Below are positions 17,193-24,308 of a stretch of DNA of 64,000 bases, piece by piece. The notes under the pieces were generated by a model. It was not told the origin of the DNA. It made no database searches and saw only the letters and a program-made list of their open reading frames with translations. Position 1 is the stretch's first letter, and every line of letters begins with the position of its first letter. A program made the translations under genes and the position numbers. Origin of the DNA: Streptomyces xanthophaeus (lineage in GTDB: Bacteria > Actinomycetota > Actinomycetes > Streptomycetales > Streptomycetaceae). The stretch spans positions 62,001 to 126,000 of the forward strand of contig NZ_JOFT01000008.1 of the NCBI RefSeq assembly GCF_000725805.1. The letters run 5' to 3'.

Positions 17193-18458
17193 ATGACGAT
17201 GGATGAGGTAACCGTCCCACGGGAGCAGGACTCGCTCCCCAGCCCGTGGCGGTCCAGTCGCTTCCGGCTGTTCTTCACCGCCCGCAGCACGTCCCTGCTG
17301 GCCGACGGCATGCTGATGGTCTCGCTCACCACCGCCGTGCTGGGCGCGGGCTACGGGGCTGCCGGGGTGGGCTACGCCCTGGCCGCGTGGATGGCTCCGA
17401 TCGTCCTGCTGGTGCTCTTCGGCGGGGTGCTGGCCGACCGGTTCACCCCCCAGGTGATGATGGTCGGCGCCGATGCGGTGCGGATGGTGGCCATGCTCGC
17501 GCTCGCGGCGCTGCTGGTCGGATCCGATGTACGGCTGTGGCACGTGATGGCGCTGCTGGCGCTCAGCGGCGCGGCGACCGCCATGTTCCAGCCGGGCCTG
17601 GCGAGCATGGTGCCGCAGGTCGCCGAGGACATCCAGCGGGCCAATGCGCTGCTGCGGATCTCCGAGGCCATATGCACCCTGATCGGTCCCGGGGTGGCCG
17701 GTCTGCTCGTGGCCTACTGGAACGTGGCGGGCTCCTTCGTGGTCATCGCCGCGGCCTACGCGCTCAGTGCGCTGGGCCTGGCTCCGCTGCGCAAGCTCGG
17801 CACCGTCCGGGACGAGAGCGACGAGCCGATGTCGCGCAGGCTGGTGACGGGATGGCACGAGTTCCGGTCCCGGTCCTGGCTGTGGGGGGTCATCGCCGTC
17901 TGGGCGGTGTACGGCCTCTTCGTCTTCGGCCCGTCCCTGCCGCTCGGTGCGGCGCTGCTCACCGAACAGCACGGGGCCAGCGGGTACGGCTGGATCGCCT
18001 CCGCCGACGGCGCCGGCACGATCGTCGGCGGGCTGCTCGGCATGCGGGTCCGGCCCCGGCGCCCGCTCGTCGCGGGGGCCTGCGCGATGTTCTGCTTCGC
18101 CCTCAACCCGCTGGCACCCGCCCTGGGGTGGTCCTTCACGGTCACGGCGCTCACCGGTGTCCTGGCCGGCTGCGGCTTCGCCTTCTGGGGGGTCATGTGG
18201 GCGACCAGCGTGCAGACCCACATCCCCCTGGCCGTCCTGAGCCGCGTGTCCGCGTACGACGTCGCCGGGTCCATCATGGTCATCCCGCTGGGCCGGGCGC
18301 TGGCAGGACCGGCGGCCGACTCCTTCGGAGCGGACCGCGTGCTGCTGTTCTCCTCCGTCATGGGCGTGGTGTGCATCGCCGTCATGCTGTGCGTGCCCGC
18401 CATCCGCGGGCTCGGCCGGGTCCCGGCGGTTCCCGCGGGGGCCGCCGGGAAGGCCTGA
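17193..18458 (+). CDS. MFS exporter of the thiotemplate cluster
   Basis: 421 residues with about 12 hydrophobic segments, beginning after a polar N-terminus at FRLFFTARSTSLLADGMLMVSL. GGVLADRFTPQVMM is the motif A loop between helices 2 and 3. The pattern fits drug and siderophore exporters of the EntS type. The ATG at 17193 is one base after the condensation gene stop, so export is tied to synthesis. It is the last gene of the right arm, ending 10 bp before a strong terminator. It probably confers self-resistance. Confidence 0.9.
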   Translation: MTMDEVTVPREQDSLPSPWRSSRFRLFFTARSTSLLADGMLMVSLTTAVLGAGYGAAGVGYALAAWMAPIVLLVLFGGVLADRFTPQVMMVGADAVRMVAMLALAALLVGSDVRLWHVMALLALSGAATAMFQPGLASMVPQVAEDIQRANALLRISEAICTLIGPGVAGLLVAYWNVAGSFVVIAAAYALSALGLAPLRKLGTVRDESDEPMSRRLVTGWHEFRSRSWLWGVIAVWAVYGLFVFGPSLPLGAALLTEQHGASGYGWIASADGAGTIVGGLLGMRVRPRRPLVAGACAMFCFALNPLAPALGWSFTVTALTGVLAGCGFAFWGVMWATSVQTHIPLAVLSRVSAYDVAGSIMVIPLGRALAGPAADSFGADRVLLFSSVMGVVCIAVMLCVPAIRGLGRVPAVPAGAAGKA

Positions 18459-18468
18459 GTACGGGCAC

Positions 18469-18506
18469 GGGTGCGGGGCCCGCCGCTACCGGCGGGCCCC
18501 GCACCC
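18469..18506. terminator. Very strong terminator hairpin
   Basis: Perfect 17 bp GC-rich arms with a CTAC loop, closing the thiotemplate right arm and the convergent minus-strand gene ending at 18520. Confidence 0.92.
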
Positions 18507-18519
18507 GGATGCCACCTGC

Positions 18520-19143
18520 TCAGGTGTCGAGCAGCCGGTTGACCAGCGAGCGGTAGGCCCGCAGCGCCTGCCGGAGGTCCTCGGTGGCCACCTGCTCGCC
18601 GCGGTCCCACTGCTTCTCCAGCCCGCTCCGGTGCTCGGAGAGGGTACCCGCGAAGGCCTGCATGACCTCCGCGACCAGGGTGTCGGCCGACCGGACCGCC
18701 TCCTGGGGGTCGTCCACGAACCGGCCCTGGATCTCGCTCCAGGTGGTCCGGTAGCGCTCCGCCTCCGCGGCGCCCAGCAGCGGTTCGTCGTCGTGGTGCT
18801 CGTCGGGCCCGGGTGTGCCGGCCGTGTCCCGTGCCACCGGTTCGGGGCCGAGACCGGTACCCGGCCCGGTCTGCCGGCCGGCCGCATCGAGGTCGGCCGC
18901 GTCACGGTCCGCCGCGCCGTAGTCGGCCGCATCACGGTCCGCCGCGTCACGGTCCGGGCCCTCCCGGCCCGGCTCGGGCACGAGGTCGGCTTCCCGGCCC
19001 GAGCCGCCGGACCGTTGGCCCGTGGCCTCGCCCGGGAAGACGGCCGCCTGCCGGTCATCGGCGGGCTGCGCCGGGTGGGCGAGGTCCTCGGTCGTCAGGG
19101 CGGGCTCGGACGCCCGCCGCGCGTTCTCGTCGTGGTTCTGCAT
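18520..19143 (-). CDS. Hypothetical protein with an Asp/Ala repeat linker and a helical C-terminal domain
   Basis: 207 residues from the ATG at 19143, nine bases after GAGGAG; a GTG at 19149 is also possible. The first 120 residues are charged and disordered and hold a tandem motif (DRDAADRDAADYGAADRDAA). The last 85 residues are helical. They resemble the C-terminal part of the neighbouring membrane protein: both have a W near the start, FVDDP / FVDRP, an AD-LV pair, ATEDLRQALRAYRSL versus TTEELRGAMVHYRTL. The two genes look like products of a domain duplication and lie in one operon. No function is known to me. Confidence 0.75.
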   Translation of the reverse strand: MQNHDENARRASEPALTTEDLAHPAQPADDRQAAVFPGEATGQRSGGSGREADLVPEPGREGPDRDAADRDAADYGAADRDAADLDAAGRQTGPGTGLGPEPVARDTAGTPGPDEHHDDEPLLGAAEAERYRTTWSEIQGRFVDDPQEAVRSADTLVAEVMQAFAGTLSEHRSGLEKQWDRGEQVATEDLRQALRAYRSLVNRLLDT

Positions 19144-19145
19144 GG

Positions 19146-19688
19146 TCACCGGCTCCTCTGGTCGGAGAGCAGCTCCTCGAACAGGGTGCGGTAGTGCACC
19201 ATCGCCCCGCGCAGCTCCTCTGTCGTCGCCTCTCCCGCACTGCTGCGCACCTTGACCGCGTGCGCGGCCCGGTACTCCTCCAGCGTGCGGCCGTGCTCCA
19301 CCGACAGGTCGCGCACCTGGTCGCGGTAGCCCTCGGTGGGATAGCCGCGCTCACCCATCAGCCGGGTGACCAGCTCGTCGGCCTCGGCGACGGAACGTTC
19401 CGGCCGGTCCACGAACTGCTGCTGCACACCTGTCCACGCATCCGCGTACTGGTGCCGGCGCTCCGGCGGCAGTTCCTTGATCTCCAGTCGGTCGTGCCGC
19501 TGCTCGCGGGCGCGCAGGTCCCGCTCGGCGGACCGCTTGTCGCCCTGTTCCTCCACGGTTCGGTCGTATTCCGGGCCGAACCGTTCCCTCAGGTGACGGC
19601 GTCGGGCCAGCGCCCACATCAGCGCCGACAGCGCGATGACGACGACCGCCGCCACGACGATGACGGCTATCAGTACGTTGTTCGACAT
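19146..19688 (-). CDS. Single-pass membrane protein with a helical cytoplasmic domain
   Basis: 180 residues from the ATG at 19688 (GGAGG Shine-Dalgarno); the frame open upstream is not coding. A single N-terminal helix (VLIAVIVVAAVVVIALSALMWAL) is followed by RRRHL, placing the rest inside the cell. The cytoplasmic part is charged and helical and shares its last 90 residues with the next gene product. Its stop overlaps that gene's alternative GTG start. It diverges from a hemerythrin gene across 178 bp. Similar small proteins are common in Streptomyces stress-gene neighbourhoods; the role is unknown. Confidence 0.82.
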   Translation of the reverse strand: MSNNVLIAVIVVAAVVVIALSALMWALARRRHLRERFGPEYDRTVEEQGDKRSAERDLRAREQRHDRLEIKELPPERRHQYADAWTGVQQQFVDRPERSVAEADELVTRLMGERGYPTEGYRDQVRDLSVEHGRTLEEYRAAHAVKVRSSAGEATTEELRGAMVHYRTLFEELLSDQRSR

Positions 19689-19866
19689 GACTGGCCTCCG
19701 TCCGGGGGCTCTTCCCCTCTGCCTTGTCGCGGCTGCCCTGGTGGGCGGCTCGCAAACCCGTACGGTGGCGCCCGGCCCCGGATTTGGGCCCCGGGTTTGA
19801 ACCGACCGCCACCGAGCAGGCGCCCTGTGAAGCGAGAACACAGGCCGAGCACAGGAGGGACGTGGC

Positions 19867-20370
19867 ATGGCCGCGGACAAGCAGGAGAACCAGGACGTCG
19901 TCGCGCTGATCCTCAAGGACCACCGCACGATGGAGGAGCTCTTCCGCCGGATGCGCAGTGTGGAGGCGGACCGGGCGGGAGCCCTCGCGAAGTTCTCCGC
20001 TCTCCTCATCGCACACGGCGAGGCCGAGGAGACCGAGGTCTACGGCGCGCTGAAGAGGTTCAAGGACGTCGACAACGAAGAGGTCGAGCACGGCGCCGAG
20101 GAGCACGCCGAGGGCAACGAAGCGCTCCTGGCCCTGCTCGAGGTGTCCGAGGTGGGTTCCGACGCCTGGGACTCACGCCTGGAGGACCTGGTCAAGGCCG
20201 TCTCCCACCACCTCGACGAGGAGGAGCGGACCATCCTCAACGGCGCCAGGGAGAACGTGCCGGACGAGCGCAGGGCCGAACTCGGTGCGGCGTTCCTGCG
20301 CGAGCGGGAGCGTCAGCTCGCGGCCGACTGCGGCAGCATCGAGAACGTGCGCTCGATCGTTCGGGGATGA
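19867..20370 (+). CDS. Hemerythrin HHE-domain protein
   Basis: 167 residues; AGGAGGG precedes the ATG. The di-iron ligands are visible in order: ILKDHRTMEELF, LIAHGEAEETEVY, EHAEGNEALL and VSHHLDEEERTIL. Cytoplasmic HHE proteins bind oxygen or nitric oxide or sense iron and redox state. The C-terminal third is an additional charged helix (RRAELGAAFLRERERQLAAD). It stands alone on the plus strand between the divergent membrane protein and a convergent phosphoesterase. Confidence 0.93.
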   Translation: MAADKQENQDVVALILKDHRTMEELFRRMRSVEADRAGALAKFSALLIAHGEAEETEVYGALKRFKDVDNEEVEHGAEEHAEGNEALLALLEVSEVGSDAWDSRLEDLVKAVSHHLDEEERTILNGARENVPDERRAELGAAFLRERERQLAADCGSIENVRSIVRG

Positions 20371-20377
20371 CCGCCCC

Positions 20378-20402
20378 CGGCGGCGCCTGCGGGGCGCCGC
20401 CG
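20378..20402. terminator. Bidirectional terminator hairpin
   Basis: Perfect 10 bp arms (CGGCGGCGCC / GGCGCCGCCG) with a 5-base loop, between convergent hemerythrin and metallophosphoesterase genes. Confidence 0.75.
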
Positions 20403-20433
20403 TCGGCCGGCACCCTCGCCGGAGCAGCCTTGA

Positions 20434-21186
20434 TCACCGGACGGCCGTCTGCGGACGCCCGTCCGGCGGCGTGAGGTGGTAGACGGCGAAGGCCCGGTCG
20501 ATGACCGGCATCGCGACGTTGCGCACCCGCACCCCGCCCGCGGTCATGCCGTGCTCCGTACCGAGGTGTGCGTGTCCGTGGACGGCGAGGTCCGCCCCTT
20601 CCTCGTCCACCGCTTCGGCGAGCAGGTAGCTGCCGAGGAACGGGTATATCTCCGGGGGTTCACCGGCCAGGGTGTCCGGCACCGGCGAGAAGTGGGTCAG
20701 CGCGATGCGCAGGTCGCTGCCCCGGTCGGCGAGTTCGCGCAGCGCCCGTCCCAGGCCCTGAGCGCACGTGCGGGTGTACCGGATGAACGCCTTCATCTCC
20801 GGCTCCCCGAACTCGCTCGCGCTGCGTCCGGCGAATCCGCCGCAGAAGCCCTTGGTCCCCGCGATGCCGACGCGCGTGCCCCGGACGTCGAGGAGCACGG
20901 AGGTGCCTTCCAGGACGTGCACGCCGTGTGCGGTCAGCTCCCGGGCGACGGCCTCCTGCTGGTCGCTCTGGTAGTCGTGGTTGCCGAGCACCGCGACGAC
21001 GGGTACGGGCAGCCCCGCCACCTCGTCCGCCACCACGCGGGCCTCCAGTGCGGTGCCGTGGCGGGTGAGGTCGCCCGCCAGCAGGAGCAGGTCCGCGCAG
21101 TCGGCGAGCGTGTCGAAGGCCGGCCGCAAGGTCCCCCGGCTGTCCGGTCCGAGGTGGATGTCCCCGACCGCGGCGACGCGGATCAC
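20434..21186 (-). CDS. Calcineurin-like metallophosphoesterase
   Basis: 250 residues from a GTG at 21186 with GGAGG upstream; this start overlaps the BON gene stop (GTGA). The metal motifs are all present: VGDIHLG (DxH), LAGDLTRHG (GDx), VLGNHDYQ (GNHD), ALTHFSP and VHGHAHLG (GHxH). It should hydrolyse phosphomonoesters or diesters; the substrate is unknown. It is the last gene of an overlapping three-gene unit with the BON protein and the nucleotidyltransferase. Confidence 0.93.
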   Translation of the reverse strand: MIRVAAVGDIHLGPDSRGTLRPAFDTLADCADLLLLAGDLTRHGTALEARVVADEVAGLPVPVVAVLGNHDYQSDQQEAVARELTAHGVHVLEGTSVLLDVRGTRVGIAGTKGFCGGFAGRSASEFGEPEMKAFIRYTRTCAQGLGRALRELADRGSDLRIALTHFSPVPDTLAGEPPEIYPFLGSYLLAEAVDEEGADLAVHGHAHLGTEHGMTAGGVRVRNVAMPVIDRAFAVYHLTPPDGRPQTAVR

Positions 21187-21437
21187 GTCAGCTCCTCCGG
21201 CCGTCCCGGTGGGCGGTGCCGGTTCACCGTCAGGTCCTCCTGCCATGGGAGACCGTCCAGTTCCTCGGCGGCGATGCGCAGGACCTCCTCCCGGCAGGAG
21301 GCGCTGGCGACGCTGCCGCGCAGCACGGCGTGGTCGCCGTGGGCTTCGATCCGTACGCCCAGTTCGGCGATGTCCTCCCGGGCGAGGCGCTCGCGCAGGT
21401 GGGCGATGCGGTATTCGATGATGCCGACCGAGGTCAT
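21183..21437 (-). CDS. Small BON-domain-like protein
   Basis: 84 residues. The core VRIEAHGDHAVLRGSVASASCREEVLRIAAEELDG has the strand-helix pattern of BON domains, which bind lipids or ligands at membranes. There is no signal peptide. It overlaps both neighbours (ATGA with the nucleotidyltransferase upstream, GTGA with the phosphoesterase downstream), so the three are translated as a coupled set. Confidence 0.8.
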   Translation of the reverse strand: MTSVGIIEYRIAHLRERLAREDIAELGVRIEAHGDHAVLRGSVASASCREEVLRIAAEELDGLPWQEDLTVNRHRPPGRPEELT

Positions 21438-22111
21438 GGTGCCCACCCTTCTCCCGTACCGGCGTCGCTGCGGTCGATCACCCGGAGCCGGTCGAGGAGG
21501 TAGAGGAACGCGTCCGACAGCGGATCGGACCGGTGGTCGTGATCGAGCCGGTCCCAGTCGATCTGTTCGCGCAGCATGCGGGCCATCGGCAGCAGGTCGC
21601 CGAAGTCGCAGTAGTGCTCGCAGAGCGCGGCGAGCCGGCTGTCCATGAGGTCCGTGGGCGACAGGACGGGCATCCACACCGAGTCGACGGCCTTGACGTC
21701 GGCCCGCTCCAGCAGGTCGGTGCTGACGGGACGCCGGGCGAGTTCGAAGATCAGGTCGATCTCCTCTCCCCCGGCCCGTCCTTTGACCAGCCAGTCCTCG
21801 GGCGCGCGCCGCATCTCGATGCCTCCTGCCTCCAGGGCTTCGATGACCGCGTCGGCGTCCTGCGGCCGGACGCAGAAGTCGGTGTCGTGCTGGAAGCGAG
21901 CCGGCAGTCCGTGGGCGAAGGCCGCCACGCTGCCGGCGAGGGCGAACGGTCTGCCGGTCTCCTTGAGCAGGGCGGCCACCCGTTTGGTGGTCTCCAGGAT
22001 GGCCTGGGTGTGATCGCGCGGCAGGCGTCCGCCGAGGGCGGGGCCGTCCATCTCCCCGGCCGGCCCGGGGCCGGCGGGCACGGCCGTGTCGGTGTTCACC
22101 GGATTCCTCAC
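21434..22111 (-). CDS. Nucleotidyltransferase-fold protein (AbiEii/MNT-like)
   Basis: About 225 residues. PFALAGSVAAFAHG is the glycine-serine loop, and FQHDTDFCV provides the paired aspartates of the DNA-polymerase-beta-like nucleotidyltransferase fold; EEIDLIFELA supplies the third acidic residue. Such proteins include toxin-antitoxin AMPylases and antibiotic nucleotidyltransferases. No HEPN partner is seen next to it; the neighbours are a BON protein and a phosphoesterase. Start is uncertain between GTG 22111 and GTG 22099. Confidence 0.82.
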   Translation of the reverse strand: MRNPVNTDTAVPAGPGPAGEMDGPALGGRLPRDHTQAILETTKRVAALLKETGRPFALAGSVAAFAHGLPARFQHDTDFCVRPQDADAVIEALEAGGIEMRRAPEDWLVKGRAGGEEIDLIFELARRPVSTDLLERADVKAVDSVWMPVLSPTDLMDSRLAALCEHYCDFGDLLPMARMLREQIDWDRLDHDHRSDPLSDAFLYLLDRLRVIDRSDAGTGEGWAP

Positions 22112-22139
22112 TCTCCTCGATGCTTCAGTCGGGGATGCT

Positions 22140-22340
22140 TCAGTCCGGGGGTTCCGGCACCGCGGGCCGCTCGGTCGGAGAGGGCTGGTCGGAGGCCGGA
22201 CGGGGGTCGTGGGGCTTCGGGACGGGACGGCGGGGCCCGGGATCGCGGGGCTTCGGATCGCGAGGTGTCGGATCCGTGCTCTCCGGTGTGGGCCCGGGAC
22301 CCTCGGGTTGCGGTTCGGTGGTCGAGTTCTCGCGGTTCAC
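22140..22340 (-). CDS. Small proline-rich protein, uncertain
   Basis: 66 residues, almost entirely Pro, Asp, Arg, Glu and Thr with repeated PRDPKPRDPGPR-type units. It has no fold that I recognise. It lies in the 313 bp gap between the MFS gene and the nucleotidyltransferase on the same strand with a GTG start. It could be a disordered protein or a chance frame. Confidence 0.4.
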   Translation of the reverse strand: MNRENSTTEPQPEGPGPTPESTDPTPRDPKPRDPGPRRPVPKPHDPRPASDQPSPTERPAVPEPPD

Positions 22341-22424
22341 CTGGGAGTTCCTTCCCGTACGCGTCTTCGGCGGCCATGGGTGCGGCTCCCGCCGACCCCC
22401 TGCGCCTGCCCCCTCCCGCGCCTC

Positions 22425-23894
22425 TCAAGCGGAGTCGGCGGCGGACCGGGCGGAGAGCGGGGTGGCGATGTCCTCCAGGGAGCGGCGCTCGGCGCCGACG
22501 GCGTAGAACACGGCCACCACTCCGGCGGCCACCATCAGTGCGGCTCCGATGCAGAAGGCGAGCACCGCGTCGGCCACCACGCCGCTGGAGGTCAGCCCGG
22601 CGAAGATCAGCGGGCCCGAGATGCCGCCCGCCGCCGTGCCGACGGCGTAGAAGAAGGCGATCGCCATCGCGCGGGTCTCCATGGGGAAGATCTCGCTGAC
22701 GGTCAGGTAGGCCGAGCTGGCTCCGGCCGAGGCGAAGAAGAGCACGACGCACCAGCAGGCCGTCATGGTCGCGGCGTCGAGCGCTCCGGCGCCGAAGAGC
22801 CAGGCCGTGGCGAAGAGCAGCAGACCGGACAGGATGTACGTGCCCGCGATCATCGGGCGCCGCCCGAGCGTGTCGAAGAAGCGTCCCAGCAGCAGCGGGC
22901 CGAGGAAGTTCCCGAAGGCGACGACGGCGAAGTAGTAGCCCGTCACCCCGCTGGAGACGTCGAAGAAGGTGACGAGGATGGAACCGAAGCCGAAGGTGAT
23001 CGCGTTGTACAGGAAGGCCTGGCCGACGAAGAGGGACAGGCCCAGCACGGCGCGCCGCGGGTAGGAACGGAAGACCGTCCTCGCGATCTCGCCGAAGCCG
23101 ATGCTGTGGCGCTGGACGATGGTGATGGACCGCTCCGGCGCGGGCAGCGGGTGCCCCTTCTCCGCCTCCACCTGCCGTTCCACGTCCGCCACCAGCTGTT
23201 CCGCCTCCTCGGCCCGGCCGTGGATCAGCATCCACCGCGGGCTCTCGGGCACGTGGCGCCGCACCAGCAGGATCACCAGGCCGAGCACCACCCCCAGGGC
23301 GAAGGTCAGGCGCCAGCCCACCGACGGGGGGAAGAGCGAGGTGTTCAGGGCGACGACCGACAGAAGGGCTCCGGCGACGGCGCCGATCCAGAAACTGCCG
23401 TTGATGATCAGGTCGACGCGGCCGCGGAACCGGCTGGGGATCAGTTCGTCGATCGCCGAGTTGATGGCCGCGTACTCGCCGCCGATGCCGAAGCCGGTGA
23501 GGAAGCGGAAGAGGAAGAACCACCAGGCGGAGAAGGAGAGGGCGGTCAGCGCGGTCGCCGCCAGATACACGGCGAGCGTGATCAGGAACAGCTTCTTGCG
23601 GCCGTACAGGTCGGTGAGCCGGCCGAAGACCAGCGCGCCGGAACAGGCGCCCGCCACGTAGAGGGCGGCAGCGATACCGGTGACCTGGGCGTCGGTGATC
23701 GAGAGCCCGCTGCCGTCCTCGGAAATCCGGCTGGCGATGCTGCCCACGACGGTGACTTCGAGACCGTCCAGGATCCATACGGTGCCCAGTCCGACCACGA
23801 TCATCCAGTGCCAGCGGGACCAGGGGAGCCGGTCCAGCCGCGCCGGAACCTGCGTGGTGACCGTGTCCGCCTTCGGCTCGGTGCTTTCCAGCAT
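22425..23894 (-). CDS. MFS transporter, sugar-porter / aromatic acid:H+ symporter type
   Basis: About 489 residues from the ATG at 23894. Twelve hydrophobic segments are visible. [13 protein letters not shown] after helix 2 and its repeat [11 protein letters not shown] after helix 8 are the duplicated MFS motif [26 protein letters not shown] and [12 protein letters not shown] are sugar-porter signatures. A large central loop (about 210-260) joins the halves. It likely imports an organic acid or polyol with protons. A sigma-B-like promoter candidate lies 331 bp upstream at 24225-24249. Confidence 0.92.
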   Translation of the reverse strand: MLESTEPKADTVTTQVPARLDRLPWSRWHWMIVVGLGTVWILDGLEVTVVGSIASRISEDGSGLSITDAQVTGIAAALYVAGACSGALVFGRLTDLYGRKKLFLITLAVYLAATALTALSFSAWWFFLFRFLTGFGIGGEYAAINSAIDELIPSRFRGRVDLIINGSFWIGAVAGALLSVVALNTSLFPPSVGWRLTFALGVVLGLVILLVRRHVPESPRWMLIHGRAEEAEQLVADVERQVEAEKGHPLPAPERSITIVQRHSIGFGEIARTVFRSYPRRAVLGLSLFVGQAFLYNAITFGFGSILVTFFDVSSGVTGYYFAVVAFGNFLGPLLLGRFFDTLGRRPMIAGTYILSGLLLFATAWLFGAGALDAATMTACWCVVLFFASAGASSAYLTVSEIFPMETRAMAIAFFYAVGTAAGGISGPLIFAGLTSSGVVADAVLAFCIGAALMVAAGVVAVFYAVGAERRSLEDIATPLSARSAADSA

Positions 23895-24308
23895 GGAGCC
23901 GCGTCTGCCCGGGCCGCGCCGGCACAAACGGCCGCAGGGCCGGTGCGTGCAGCCGTCAGGCGGCGGTCACGGCCTCCGCGAGGCTGTCCACCACGTCGCC
24001 GAGCCGTCCGCGGCGGCGGCGGCGGGCGGCCCGTTTCCGTCCAGCCCGTACGCCGCCGCACGCCGATGTCCTTCGCGGAGCCTGGCGCATTCCGGGGCCG
24101 GGACGGGGACGTCTTCGGCCGCCTCCGTACGAGGAGCGCGAGCAGGACGACGGTGTCGATCCGGGCTGACGTCCGCGACCGGCTTCCGGGCGGTCGTCCG
24201 CGTGGTCCGGGGGCTGACGGGCGCCTACCCCTCGGACCGCCGCTCACGCCCGTGCGGCGGGGGCCGTAGCCCAGCGCGTACGGGGGGCGGGCGTGGCATG
24301 CTCAAAAG
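23895..24308. other. 414 bp intergenic region between divergent MFS and ANTAR-PP2C genes
   Basis: No gene is supported; frames here are short and compositionally unconvincing. It contains one sigma-B-like promoter candidate on the minus strand. Confidence 0.5.
24225..24249 (-). promoter_or_regulatory. Sigma-B-type promoter candidate
   Basis: Read on the minus strand: GCGT, 15 bases, then GGGTAG followed by GCGC. It fits the Streptomyces sigma-B pattern GnnT-N14-16-GGGTA(C/T) except for the last base. Confidence 0.4.

Noticed and set aside
21434..22111. Toxin-antitoxin pair with the nucleotidyltransferase as antitoxin or toxin
   Set aside because: No HEPN or AbiEi-like partner is adjacent; neighbours are BON and phosphoesterase genes.
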